Part shown: piece by piece, positions 51,752-60,588 of the stretch | Layout: each line of letters starts with the position of its first letter | Numbering within the stretch: the first letter of the stretch is position 1 | Assembly (NCBI GenBank): GCA_017513445.1 | Contig: JAFXFS010000015.1 | Coordinates: 1 to 64,000, forward strand | DNA: 64,000 bases | Direction: 5' to 3' | Source: Bacteroidales bacterium | GTDB lineage: Bacteria > Bacteroidota > Bacteroidia > Bacteroidales > UBA932 | Program-made: the position numbers and the translations under genes | The notes under the pieces: model-generated | Told to the model about the DNA's origin: nothing | What the model saw: the letters and a program-made list of their open reading frames with translations, nothing else | Databases searched by the model: none

Positions 51752-51822
51752 TGAGTTATGGTGTAATGGTAGCACAACAGGTTTTGGTTCTGTTTGTCAA
51801 GGTTCGAATCCTTGTAACTCAA
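51752..51822 (+). tRNA. tRNA-Gln (UUG)
   Basis: The acceptor stem pairs TGAGTTA (51752-51758) with TAACTCA (51815-51821), followed by the discriminator A. The anticodon arm ACAGG/TCTGT encloses the loop TTTTGGT, so the anticodon is UUG. The T arm is CAAGG/CCTTG with loop TTCGAAT. CCA is not encoded. U1-A72 is usual for glutamine tRNA. Confidence 0.95.
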
Positions 51823-51826
51823 CTAA

Positions 51827-51855
51827 AAAAGTCGGCTGAAAAGTCGACTTTTTTG
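51827..51855 (+). terminator. Terminator after tRNA-Gln, shared with the opposite gene
   Basis: AAAAAGTCG and CGACTTTTT pair around a short loop, followed by a T-run. The mirror arrangement can also end the converging gene at 51857. Confidence 0.8.
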
Positions 51856-51856
51856 T

Positions 51857-53077
51857 TTATAAACTCTTTGCAAACTCCAACAGAGATGGGTAATACCCAA
51901 CTATATCCATATTTGAGCGATCTCGGTTAGCATATTTATCTCCAACAAGTATCGCCGGTATTCCTGCATTGTTTGCAAATTTTATATCTGAGGTAGTATC
52001 TCCGACCATAAAGCATTTAGAGTAATCAATTTCAGGGAAATCCTCCTTAATTTTTATAGCCATACCTATATTTGGTTTACGATTGAAACTGTTTTTGTCG
52101 TGGTCTGTACAAGAGTAAATTTTATCAATTCGACCTCCGCTCTGTGCTATTTCAGAACTCATAAAGTCATTGATCTCGCGAAGATCTTTCATTGACATAA
52201 CGCCAATTCCAACACCACGCTGATTGGATACAATAAAAATCTTGCTGAATAGAGGGTTAAGAATTCTCATTGCTTCAAGTACGCCATCAATAAACTCGAA
52301 CTCTTCAGGAGTTTTAACATAATCATCTACAATCTGATGATTTATAACTCCGTCTCTGTCAAGAAATAGGGTGTCATATTTTTTATATTTTCCCTTTCTG
52401 AAATCTTGAGCTGCAGATGAAAAACTCTCCGGATCGTCCAAATCAGCGAAGTATCCATCTGATGGGAATCCACACATATACCCAGAATAAACCACAGTTT
52501 CTATATAGTCTGAATATAGGGAGAAATCTTCATTATATTGCTGAAAATCAGCGCGATTAGCAATACATACCCCACCACAAACATAGCCGCTGTCGCTATA
52601 GCCTACCTCTGTAAAAAATGAGATGTGATGGCTTTTTTTGTCAAATCCTACACTCTGATATCTACTATAATTATTCAATTTCTTAAGTGCAAGAGTAACT
52701 TGCGCTCCAGATTCTCTGTGAGACTCTATCATCTTGTGATAATCAAGAGTCAGAAACATATTGGAGTTGAAGATAAAGAGATTCTCTTGGTCGGATAACT
52801 CCATTGCGTGTTTTACGGCAAGTCCACTTTTGCAAGGAGTTTTCTCTACAGAAAGGGATATTTTGGTTGAATATACCGAACCTTCAAGCCACCATTTCAG
52901 GTCTTGATACTCTCTATCCATAGCGATGATAATATGTTGAAACCCATTCAGAGAGAGGGTTTCAATAAGGTAGTGTAGAAAGGGTTTTCCAGCCACATTT
53001 TCCAATGACTTAGGTAGATGTTCCTTTTCAGTCACATCAATCTCTCCGAAATGTCCAACCAAGACAACAGCATCCAT
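51857..53077 (-). CDS. GmhB-like HAD phosphatase fused to a degenerate sugar nucleotidyltransferase
   Basis: The C-terminal part (about 234-406) is a HisB-N/GmhB-type HAD phosphatase with the nucleophile motif FLDRDGVIN (Asp240), SNQRGVGIG, the RKPNIGM Lys and GDTTSDI; GmhB removes a phosphate from heptose bisphosphate. The N-terminal 225 residues have the nucleotidyltransferase fold, but the GGxGTRL signature is replaced by VGHFGEIDVTEKEHLPK and the metal-binding NGD by NSN (residues 104-106). So this half is probably not a working transferase. Fusions of this type act in heptose or related sugar-nucleotide pathways. A promoter was not identified. Confidence 0.8.
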   Translation of the reverse strand: MDAVVLVGHFGEIDVTEKEHLPKSLENVAGKPFLHYLIETLSLNGFQHIIIAMDREYQDLKWWLEGSVYSTKISLSVEKTPCKSGLAVKHAMELSDQENLFIFNSNMFLTLDYHKMIESHRESGAQVTLALKKLNNYSRYQSVGFDKKSHHISFFTEVGYSDSGYVCGGVCIANRADFQQYNEDFSLYSDYIETVVYSGYMCGFPSDGYFADLDDPESFSSAAQDFRKGKYKKYDTLFLDRDGVINHQIVDDYVKTPEEFEFIDGVLEAMRILNPLFSKIFIVSNQRGVGIGVMSMKDLREINDFMSSEIAQSGGRIDKIYSCTDHDKNSFNRKPNIGMAIKIKEDFPEIDYSKCFMVGDTTSDIKFANNAGIPAILVGDKYANRDRSNMDIVGYYPSLLEFAKSL

Positions 53078-53174
53078 AGTATAAGTGTTAATTATACAAA
53101 TATAAGAATTAAAGAGATAATAACTAAAAGATATTTTTTTTTACTTTGTGGCGGTAATTTTAAATAGTATAGAT

Positions 53175-54830
53175 ATGAATTGGTTGAATGAACTCTTTTT
53201 TGGAGAAAGTATTGCCCACTCAATCTTTGCAATATCGTTGGTAATTGCACTGGGTGTGGTTTTGGGGAGGATTAAGATAAAAGGTATCTCTATTGGAATG
53301 ACTTGGATTCTCTTTGCCGGTATATTTGTTTCACATTTCGGAATGAGGGTAGATGACACCATTTTAAAAATATTGAAAGAATTTGGATTGATATTATTTG
53401 TCTATTCAATTGGTTTACAGGTTGGTCCGAGCTTCTTTTCATCATTCAAAAAGGGAGGAGTTAAATACAATCTATTGGCGCTAATTGGTATTTTTGCAAG
53501 TGTTGCAGTCACATATATACTTCATCTCGCAACTAAAGTTCCAATGCCGGCAATGGTCGGTATTATGTCGGGAGCTGTAACAAATACCCCGGGTCTCGGT
53601 GCGGCACAGCAGACTGCAATTGACCTATTTGGAGCAGATGACCCATCAATTGCAACCGGTTATGCAGTGGCCTATCCGTTGGCTGTAGTTGGAGCAATAT
53701 TGACAATAGTTATCCTTAAGAATCTCTTTAAGGTGGATATTGCTAAAGAGAGGGAGGAGTTGACTCGTTCTGAAAGTAGTGGAACAAATGCAACTCGATT
53801 TACATTAACTGTAACAAATAATGAGATTAATGGGTTGACAATCAGCGAAATACGCGATAAAGTGCAACGTAACTTTGTTATCACACTAATTAAAAGAAAG
53901 AGTGGAGAGGAGGAGATGGCGAAGGCGGATTCCAAATTATTTTTAGGTGACAGAGTTAAAATGATTACTTCATCAGCTGCGCAACCTATTGTAATAGAGA
54001 TGTTTGGAGAGTTAGATAAGAGTGGAGATTGGAAAGAGATCAATACTCAATTTGTTTCTCGAAAAATCGTAATTACAAATTCAGCTATAAATGGTAAGAA
54101 TCTGGCACAACTTCGCTTGAGAAGTTATGGTGTGAACATTACAAAAGTGAGTCGTTCAGGTGTTGATTTTATGGCTGGAGCAAATCTTGAATTGAGGGTA
54201 GGGGATAGAGTTACTATGGTTGGTACAACTCAATCAATAGATATAGTAGAGAAAAAATTGGGCAACTCAATCAAACAACTTGATACACCAAATCTCTTCC
54301 AGCTATTTATAGGTATTCTTCTTGGTGTGGCACTTGGAACACTTCCTATAGTAATACCAGGTATGCCTCAACCTATAAAAATCGGTTTGGCAGGAGGTCC
54401 ATTGATCGTAGCGATTCTTATGAGTTGTTTTGGCCCTCGTTATAAAATAGTTACATATACCACCAACTCAGCAAGTCTTATGTTGAGAGAGATTGGTATC
54501 TCGATTTTCCTTGCCTGTGTTGGTATTAGTGCCGGAGAATCGTTTGTCCCTACAGTTATAAATGGAGGATATTTATGGATTCTTTATGGTTTGATAATTA
54601 CAATGATACCGCTTTTGATTATGGGTTATGTTGGTCGTAAGTTTATGAAAATCAATTATATACTCCTAAGTGGTATAATGTCAGGAACGATGACTTCTCC
54701 AGCAACTCTTGCTTATGCAAATGAGATGAGCGACAACGATATTCCATCAGTTAGTTATGCTACGGTCTATCCTCTGACAATGTTTATGCGAGTGCTTATA
54801 GCACAGTTGATGATATTACTATTTGTTTAG
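53175..54830 (+). CDS. AspT/YidE-type transporter with two TrkA-C domains
   Basis: This 551-residue inner-membrane protein, starting at ATG 53175 (MNWLNELFF), belongs to the aspartate:alanine exchanger family. Two membrane halves of about five helices each flank a cytoplasmic centre with two RCK/TrkA-C domains (about residues 200-275 and 290-365). The membrane halves contain GVVLGRIKIKGISIG, MSGAVTNTPGLGAAQQ and GIMSGTMTSPATLAYA, inverted-repeat motifs of the family. The substrate is unknown; dicarboxylates and amino acids are typical. A GTG start nine codons upstream is less likely. The DUF2461 gene follows 15 bases after. Confidence 0.85.
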   Translation: MNWLNELFFGESIAHSIFAISLVIALGVVLGRIKIKGISIGMTWILFAGIFVSHFGMRVDDTILKILKEFGLILFVYSIGLQVGPSFFSSFKKGGVKYNLLALIGIFASVAVTYILHLATKVPMPAMVGIMSGAVTNTPGLGAAQQTAIDLFGADDPSIATGYAVAYPLAVVGAILTIVILKNLFKVDIAKEREELTRSESSGTNATRFTLTVTNNEINGLTISEIRDKVQRNFVITLIKRKSGEEEMAKADSKLFLGDRVKMITSSAAQPIVIEMFGELDKSGDWKEINTQFVSRKIVITNSAINGKNLAQLRLRSYGVNITKVSRSGVDFMAGANLELRVGDRVTMVGTTQSIDIVEKKLGNSIKQLDTPNLFQLFIGILLGVALGTLPIVIPGMPQPIKIGLAGGPLIVAILMSCFGPRYKIVTYTTNSASLMLREIGISIFLACVGISAGESFVPTVINGGYLWILYGLIITMIPLLIMGYVGRKFMKINYILLSGIMSGTMTSPATLAYANEMSDNDIPSVSYATVYPLTMFMRVLIAQLMILLFV

Positions 54831-54845
54831 GATTAAGAGTAGTAT

Positions 54846-55550
54846 ATGGAAAGAGTCTTATCATTTCTTCGTCAGCTTGAGTGTAATAACAATAAAGCGT
54901 GGTTCGATAGCCACAGATCGGAGTATCTGGAGGTAAGATCTTTTTTTGAAGCGTTTGTCTCCTCTTTGATTGAAAAAATTGGGGAATTTGATCCTACAAT
55001 AGTGGACTTGACCGTCAAAGATTGTACTTATAGAATTAATAAGGATATGCGTTTTTCACGTGATAAATTGCCTTATAAAACACATCTTGGGGCATACATT
55101 GTTCGCGGTGGCAAGAAATCAGGCTATAGTGGATACTATTTCCACATTGGAACGGGTAGTGAAAATAGTTACCCTGCACAACACATATTGGCAATAGGTA
55201 ACTATTTTACAGAACCGGCAGTCCTGAAAATATTGAGAGAGGATATAGATTTTGGTAAGGATGATTTTGATCAAATTATTAAAAATCAGATAGATACACG
55301 CCTTTCTCTCGACCAGGACAATCTCTTGAAAAAGGTGCCAAAGGGCTTCTCTGCAGACTCCCCAAATGCGGAATACTTCAAGTTGAAAAACTTCTGCCTT
55401 TCATACCATTTTGATGATTCACTACTACTCTCAGATTCTCTGTTAGAAGAGGTCGTTGCCATCTTCAAGAGTGCAAAACCCTTCCTCGACTACATAAATA
55501 GAGCAATCGAGTTCAGTAAAGAGGAGCAAAATGTGAAGTGGGAGTTATAG
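54846..55550 (+). CDS. DUF2461 family protein
   Basis: This soluble 234-residue protein matches DUF2461 through its N-terminal LRQLECNNNKAWFDSHRSEYLEV, the central YRINKDMRFSRDKLPYKTHLGAYIV and FHIGTGSENSYPAQHILAIGNY. The family is widespread; its function has not been established. It shares a short spacing with the transporter gene and may be co-transcribed. Confidence 0.85.
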   Translation: MERVLSFLRQLECNNNKAWFDSHRSEYLEVRSFFEAFVSSLIEKIGEFDPTIVDLTVKDCTYRINKDMRFSRDKLPYKTHLGAYIVRGGKKSGYSGYYFHIGTGSENSYPAQHILAIGNYFTEPAVLKILREDIDFGKDDFDQIIKNQIDTRLSLDQDNLLKKVPKGFSADSPNAEYFKLKNFCLSYHFDDSLLLSDSLLEEVVAIFKSAKPFLDYINRAIEFSKEEQNVKWEL

Positions 55551-55576
55551 TTTTGTGTAGGTACTCTAAAAAATAA

Positions 55577-55611
55577 GGCGACTAAAAAGTGATTTAGTCG
55601 CCCTCTTTTTT
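55577..55611 (+). terminator. Bidirectional terminator between converging genes
   Basis: GGCGACTAAA (55577-55586) pairs with TTTAGTCGCC (55593-55602). T-runs follow on both strands, so it can end both the DUF2461 unit and the S41 protease gene. Confidence 0.85.
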
Positions 55612-55621
55612 CCCTCCATCA

Positions 55622-58600
55622 CTAATTCAGCTGTTTCAATGCCTCTTCGATAGCTCTCTCTAATTGAGGATCGCGTCCTTTGAGTCTGTCTTCGAAGGTG
55701 TTTTTGATATAGATGTTCGGTTTTACACCAGTAGATTCGAGATCTTTGCCATCGAGTGAGTAGCAACCCCACGCAGGTAATCTCAAGTATGAGCCATCAA
55801 GAAGTGTGGTGCCTGATGTGAAAATTATCCATCGATAGGTCTCTGTGCCTACAATAGTGGCTAATCCAAGAGTTTGAATTCCATTGGAAGTTACCTCGGC
55901 ATCAGAGAGACTTCTCTCATTAACAAGTGCGATGATTGGCATATCTCCAGGTGTTACATTCGGGTGAGAATTGGATGGAAAATCTCTATATGCCCAGTTG
56001 AAATGTCTCTTTTGTGCAAGGAATTCAAGCACTTCATTGTGGACATTTCCACCATTATTATATCGCAAGTCTAAAATGATAGCACTCTTGCCAATAGTGC
56101 GGGTGTGCATATCTTTTAAGAATTCATTAAGCTCTTCAGCTCCCATATCTCTCATATGGGTATAGGCAATTTTTCCTTCTCCTAACTTGTCAACCAATGC
56201 GCGGTTGGTATCTTCCCACTCATTGTAGAGCCAGTTTTTAACCTCAGAATAGTTTGTGGTATGTAATTTTACATCGACCTCTTTTCCATCACGACTAAAG
56301 GTCAATTTTACTTCAGGATTTTTGATTGCAGAGGAAAGATATGATTCTCTATTTATTTGATTATCAACCCTTTCTCCATTTACTGCCACTAAAATATCAC
56401 CCTTTTGGAGATTAGCCTCTACTGTATTCGCCGGAGAATCGGTAAGCACTCTGTCTATTACAAATGGATTATCATTATCCCAAATGATACCTGTCTCCAT
56501 AGAGTATGTTTTTGTCAATGGAGCTTCAAGATCCTTGCCTGAAGAGCGGAATCCGAGGTGAGAGGAGTTCAATTCTCCCAACATATCAGCCATTATGGTA
56601 ATAAGGTTAGTCCTGCTACGAACATACGGAAGGAAAGATGCATAATAGTCTCTTTTGGCAGCCCAATCAACTCCGTGGAAATTAACATCATAGAAGTTCT
56701 GATCCATAGCAGCCCAAGCTTCATAGAACATCTGTTCAAACTCCTTTTTAACATCCTTTTCTACAGCCACTTTAATATCGATTTTGGTAGTTTTGCCACT
56801 ATTTAAATCAACTTTTGATATTCCATCACGGCCAACAAAATATAGGTCATTATCCGAAGATATAAAATATCCCCAGCTGATACCTTTAATCTCTTTAGGT
56901 TTAGCTTCAGGATCAGAAATTTCAAGACTGTAGGTGCCTCTTCTTGATGAATAAAGAAGATAGGATTTATCTTTAGATTTGAAAATGTCGAGTGAGCGAG
57001 CATTGATATCCATAGGAATAGCTCTGCGAAGAATATCATTAAAATCTATCTTAACCTCTACTGAGCTTTTCTCCTTCTTAGCTGGTGCAGTTTCTACCTC
57101 TTTTTTGCCCTTTTTCGAAGGTTTTGCCTCTGGCTTATTTTCTGGAACATCCTTCTTTTCATCAGCGAAAAGTTTATCGTAAATATCTGATTTGAAAGGT
57201 GTTACATTGTATCGGTCCAACGGTAGTTTATATAATTGTGCTTCACTGCCACCTCTCGGATAAGTCGTGCCATAGAAATTTGCCACCATATAAAGATACT
57301 TGCCATCAGGAGAGAAAATAGGACTACCCTCGCTGCAGGCAGAGTTTGTAAGGTTGCGTAGAGTCTTATCTTTGAATGAGTAGATATAAATCTCTCCCTC
57401 AAATAGATTCATTGCCTCAAATGCAAGATATTGATCGTCTGGAGAGAAATTCAAAGTATAAGTAGAGTATGACCAGAATTGTGCATCAGCAACTTTCTCT
57501 ACACTATCATTATTAGTGTTAAGTGAGAGTACGGAGTGATTACCCTCTACAAATGCAATTTTGTCTCTCTTGTGAGATGGAGTTAAATTCTTGATATTGC
57601 AATTTGCAGAATATACCAAAGATTCTGGAGTAGAGCCGTCTGCTTTAATTTTGAAGATATTGGTATAACCTCTGTTTGTTCTTGTGTAGTACAGAGTTTT
57701 ATTATCCTTAGCCCAAACAATTTCATCAACTCTTTCGTTTTGAGGAGTGTTGAGGCGCACTTGATATTTACCCTTAACATCGCTGATATATAGAAGCCCT
57801 CTAATAGACATTGCGAACTTTTTGCCATCAGGAGAGATAGCCACAGTGCGAGGTTTTTCATTCTCGAAACTACGGACAACCTCTACATTGTTGTCAGCTA
57901 TAACTATTTGAGGTTTAGATACTTGTCCACTCTTAAGATCTAAATAATGGATTTGATACTCTAAAAGGAAAACCATTGCAGAACCATCATAACTTATTGA
58001 TGGATATTGTAATGAGTGTTCAAAAGAGGTCAATTGTTCTGCTTTACCATTAGGAGTATATTTTGCAATATTTGACTCTTGATTGAATTGATCTGTTACA
58101 TAGTATAGATTACCCTCTTTATCTACCATTGGCCAGGTATCTTTTCCAATATAGTCAGTCAACTCTTTGTATTCGCTGGTAGCTGGATTCCACGACTTAA
58201 TGTTAGGGTTATGGTCTCCAACATACCTTTTGCGTGTAGGGAAATTGTAACTTTCTCCCGATTCATTAAAGTAGATTTCTCCACTTTTTGGGTTTTCTAC
58301 AACATTTGTAATAGTATTGAAATAATTATCGAATAATCTTATAGGTGTGCCGCCATCTACTGAGACTTTATATGTAGTGCGAGTATTTGCACGATTTGTC
58401 TCAAAGTAGATATTTTTTGAATCTGAACTCCATTCGCTGACATAATCATTTGCCTCGTGCCAAGTCAATCTTTTAATATCTCCACCTGCTGTTGGGACAA
58501 TATAAACATCATAATTGCCTTGAATATCTGATGAAAATGCTATCCATTTGCCGTCAGGAGATACTTTTGGCTCTATTTCAGTTGATCCAAGAGAGATAAA

Positions 58601-58768
58601 TCTCATAGCGATACCACCTTCAGATGGAACTTTGAAAATATCTCCATCATAAGAGAAATAAATCGTCTTTCCATCAGGAGATAGTGATGGTTGATAAGGG
58701 AAATAGAGTGAATCTGCATTGGCCACAAATGGCAATAGAAGCAGTAATAATGGAATAAATCGTTTCAT
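55622..58768 (-). CDS. Exported tricorn-like protease: propeller, PDZ and S41 domains
   Basis: The start chosen is ATG 58768 (MKRFIPLLLLLLP), giving 1048 residues and a signal peptide; a frame open to 58831 would put 21 odd residues before it. In order are a long PD40-type beta-propeller, in which the PDGK turn recurs about every 40-50 residues from 30 to 520, a Lys/Glu-rich linker (570-600), a second smaller propeller, a PDZ domain (SPANTVEANLQKGDILVAVNGERV) and the S41 protease core with the nucleophile in ERSLSDAE (about residue 955). This is the layout of tricorn protease, which degrades peptides to short pieces. Here it is periplasmic. Confidence 0.9.
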   Translation of the reverse strand: MKRFIPLLLLLLPFVANADSLYFPYQPSLSPDGKTIYFSYDGDIFKVPSEGGIAMRFISLGSTEIEPKVSPDGKWIAFSSDIQGNYDVYIVPTAGGDIKRLTWHEANDYVSEWSSDSKNIYFETNRANTRTTYKVSVDGGTPIRLFDNYFNTITNVVENPKSGEIYFNESGESYNFPTRKRYVGDHNPNIKSWNPATSEYKELTDYIGKDTWPMVDKEGNLYYVTDQFNQESNIAKYTPNGKAEQLTSFEHSLQYPSISYDGSAMVFLLEYQIHYLDLKSGQVSKPQIVIADNNVEVVRSFENEKPRTVAISPDGKKFAMSIRGLLYISDVKGKYQVRLNTPQNERVDEIVWAKDNKTLYYTRTNRGYTNIFKIKADGSTPESLVYSANCNIKNLTPSHKRDKIAFVEGNHSVLSLNTNNDSVEKVADAQFWSYSTYTLNFSPDDQYLAFEAMNLFEGEIYIYSFKDKTLRNLTNSACSEGSPIFSPDGKYLYMVANFYGTTYPRGGSEAQLYKLPLDRYNVTPFKSDIYDKLFADEKKDVPENKPEAKPSKKGKKEVETAPAKKEKSSVEVKIDFNDILRRAIPMDINARSLDIFKSKDKSYLLYSSRRGTYSLEISDPEAKPKEIKGISWGYFISSDNDLYFVGRDGISKVDLNSGKTTKIDIKVAVEKDVKKEFEQMFYEAWAAMDQNFYDVNFHGVDWAAKRDYYASFLPYVRSRTNLITIMADMLGELNSSHLGFRSSGKDLEAPLTKTYSMETGIIWDNDNPFVIDRVLTDSPANTVEANLQKGDILVAVNGERVDNQINRESYLSSAIKNPEVKLTFSRDGKEVDVKLHTTNYSEVKNWLYNEWEDTNRALVDKLGEGKIAYTHMRDMGAEELNEFLKDMHTRTIGKSAIILDLRYNNGGNVHNEVLEFLAQKRHFNWAYRDFPSNSHPNVTPGDMPIIALVNERSLSDAEVTSNGIQTLGLATIVGTETYRWIIFTSGTTLLDGSYLRLPAWGCYSLDGKDLESTGVKPNIYIKNTFEDRLKGRDPQLERAIEEALKQLN

Positions 58769-58885
58769 AAGAGTAGTTTCTGAATAGTTTTCGTAAAAAT
58801 AATAAAAAACATCGTTCAGTGAAAATGGCACTGTGTGATGGATTGATTAAAAGAGGTATTTATTAAATTTGTAGGCACGGTTTTC

Positions 58886-59044
58886 CGTCATTCCCGAACT
58901 TGTTTCGGGAATCTGTTTCCACCTGGCACGGTTTTCCGTCATTCCTGAGCTTGTCTCGGGAATCTGTCTCGGGAATCTATTTCCACCTGGCACACCCAAT
59001 CTTCGTCAGAGTGCATTCTAATGCACATTACCCGTTCCAGGTGG
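58886..59044. repeat. Hairpin repeat island 4
   Basis: Two ATTCCCG-type hairpins (58886-58915 and from 58937), a truncated head of the CCACCTGG type (58919-58930), and one complete 62-bp CCACCTGG...CCAGGTGG copy at 58983-59044 lie here. The copies match those in island 3. The island lies between the protease gene and the accessory region. Confidence 0.85.
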
Positions 59045-59084
59045 GTATCGTTCCAAGGAACTTTTAAATATGTTGTATGAGATA

Positions 59085-59119
59085 GGGCAGTCCTTCCTGG
59101 GGTGCCCTCTTCTTTTTTA
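59085..59119 (+). terminator. Terminator-like hairpin
   Basis: GGGCA and TGCCC pair around a loop and are followed by T-rich DNA. A similar GGGCA...TGCCC motif lies beside island 1 (165-180). No plus-strand gene that it would end is known. Confidence 0.4.
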
Positions 59120-59140
59120 TAGGATTTATAATTTAATCCT

Positions 59141-59148
59141 TACATTTG
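59141..59148 (+). promoter_or_regulatory. TAnnTTTG promoter element for the structured RNA
   Basis: TACATTTG fits the -7 box. Transcription would start around 59154, just before the first hairpin at 59169. No clear -33 element. Confidence 0.5.
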
Positions 59149-59149
59149 T

Positions 59150-59330
59150 AGTGAATTAGAAAATATTGAATAGCGTTTTGCTATTGTGCTTGATACCGAA
59201 AAATGGCACTTTTCAACACCATCAGTACAATAGGCACGAAACGCCTACGCCTAGCGTGGGTTGTGCTTTTGTATGGTGTGGGTATGCCAGTACCTCGGTG
59301 TCGCATAAGCATTGCCCACGCTTTTTTTAT
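59150..59330 (+). ncRNA. Structured RNA ending in a terminator, upstream of two micro-proteins
   Basis: The family is not recognised. The stretch begins after a promoter box and folds into several hairpins: AATAGC/GCTATT at 59169-59185, TAGGC/GCCTA at 59231-59247, and GGTA/TACC at 59281-59294 inside a long stem AGCGTGGG/CCCACGCT (59253-59260 with 59315-59322). TATTGTGCT (59183-59191) can instead pair with AGTACAATA (59225-59233), so two alternative folds exist. The last stem is followed by seven T, an intrinsic terminator. It could be a small RNA or a conditional leader (attenuator) for the micro-protein genes that begin 23 bases after the T-run. Confidence 0.55.
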
Positions 59331-59352
59331 TTAACTTTAAATATTTTACACT

Positions 59353-59481
59353 ATGGGAGCACTAGAAATTTTAGTTGTACTACTTGGTATTTGTGTAGTA
59401 GTACTCAATGTAATGTTGTTTTTCAAACTATGGGGAATGACTAATGATATTAAGGAGCTTAAGAACCATTTTTTAAAATAA
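59353..59481 (+). CDS. Micro-protein, 42 residues, single membrane helix
   Basis: The reading frame MGALEILVVLLGICVVVLNVM-... has one hydrophobic helix of about 20 residues, then FFKLWGMTNDIKELKNHFLK, a short charged tail. The function is not recognised. It lies 23 bases after the structured RNA and is followed by a second, smaller frame five bases on. Position right behind a terminator-like stem suggests that expression depends on readthrough. The pair resembles neither a known toxin nor a known leader peptide. Confidence 0.5.
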   Translation: MGALEILVVLLGICVVVLNVMLFFKLWGMTNDIKELKNHFLK

Positions 59482-59486
59482 AAATT

Positions 59487-59549
59487 ATGGGATTATTGTT
59501 TATATTATGGGGCATTTTCTTCTTCCTTGGAGAGTTTCAATGGTGGTAA
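59487..59549 (+). CDS. Micro-protein, 20 residues, hydrophobic
   Basis: MGLLFILWGIFFFLGEFQWW is a fully hydrophobic 20-residue peptide with three Trp, starting five bases after the preceding stop. The likely start ATG has ATTATG context, as in the gene before. It may be a second membrane peptide of the same unit. A chance frame cannot be excluded at this size. Confidence 0.35.
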   Translation: MGLLFILWGIFFFLGEFQWW

Positions 59550-59581
59550 AAAGTAATAACTAAATAAATTATGTATCGCAT

Positions 59582-60111
59582 ATGAAGAAATATTAGTACA
59601 TGTAGTAACTAGACTACTCACATTATATGGTTGTTCGTCAATAAAGCTAGTAGGAAACTACACGGATGGCAGTGTTTTTGGAGAAACAGAACTTGCTGAA
59701 GAAGTTGTATGGACAAAAATCATAGATTATTTTGCCTTATCAGGTATGCCTATTACCACTATAGATAAAAGCAGTGGGATTATTGTTGCTAGTAACATTT
59801 CCTTTGTCAATAATTATTCAAGAGAAGACAGAGATGGTAAATTAATAAATCCAAGTGCGTATGTAGTTATTTCCACCGTTAGAGGAGGTTTTGGGAATAT
59901 TCTTGAACCGGATGCTAAAATAAAGATGGGACATGATTGGAGATTGGATTGTTAGAATAAAGCCTAATAGCAAAGGTGGGACCTCTATTAATATAAACCT
60001 TCTTAATTTGAGGTGTTTTTATGGTAGTTCTGGGATATTGGGAACCTCAGCAAAGATACCTATTAAAAGTACTGGGGTATTTGAAAATAATATGCTACAA
60101 TACCTAAAGTA
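59582..60111 (+). pseudogene. Frameshifted lipoprotein pseudogene
   Basis: The frame is broken. ATG at 59582 gives MKKY and then stops. A second frame, open from before 59590, reads LLTLYGC, which is a lipobox-like end of a signal peptide, followed by SSIKLVGNYTDGSVFGE, GMPITTIDKSSGIIVASNIS and NILEPDAKIKMGHDW. This stops near 59955, and the sequence continues in another frame as DWIVRIKPNSKGGTSININL to LKYLK-like ends at 60111. So at least two frameshifts split one gene of roughly 165 residues, an exported lipoprotein of unknown function. Confidence 0.7.
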
Positions 60112-60142
60112 AATAAAAAAATCCCCTCCACAATGTATGTAG

Positions 60143-60369
60143 AGAGGATCCAAGTACACGGAAGACTATCTGTTTTCGAACCAGTTTATGGAAGACTTGG
60201 CTAAGATTTATAGGTTGATGAAGTATTTTCCTTCGTTTGATGATGTCCTGTAATCATATTGCCCTCTATGTCTCTCGCAGGTGTCGAATTGTTGATCCTC
60301 TGGAATGACTTCCGGAAGGTTGTGAGATTTATAGAGGATAATACCTGGGTTAAACCTTTGTTTGAGTAA
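60143..60369 (+). pseudogene. Gene debris, two short fragments
   Basis: Two short stop-free stretches look like old coding sequence: KYTEDYLFSNQFMEDLAKIY (60152 on, ending 60253) and MSLAGVELLILWNDFRKVVR (60268 on, ending 60369). Neither is recognised, and they are in different frames. The DNA between this and the antitoxin promoter holds no gene. Confidence 0.3.
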
Positions 60370-60444
60370 ATTATAGAGATGATAAATTGGAATAATAGCT
60401 AAGGGGCCCTGTCCTAGATGCTATTTATCGAAATAGTTTCAATA

Positions 60445-60490
60445 ATATTTGTAAATGCTTTTGCAAATATCATGATATTCACTACCTTTG
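60445..60490 (+). promoter_or_regulatory. Promoter and palindromic operator of the toxin-antitoxin-like operon
   Basis: TTTG (60460-60463) and TACCTTTG (60483-60490) are 19 bases apart, a perfect Bacteroidota promoter. The -33 box lies inside an imperfect palindrome ATATTTGTAAA...TTTTGCAAATAT (60445-60470). This is a good site for autorepression. The leader to the ATG is about 90 bases. Confidence 0.6.
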
Positions 60491-60588
60491 TAACGCGTTG
60501 TTATACAATGAGTAAACGCAATGTTGTTGTAAATTAGGGTTATAGTACTGATTTTGCAATACTTTGTTGTGTATTAAGTAAATTGATT

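Noticed and set aside
58769..58831. Longer N-terminus for the S41 protease
   Set aside because: The extra 21 residues precede a normal signal peptide that begins MKRFIPLLLL.
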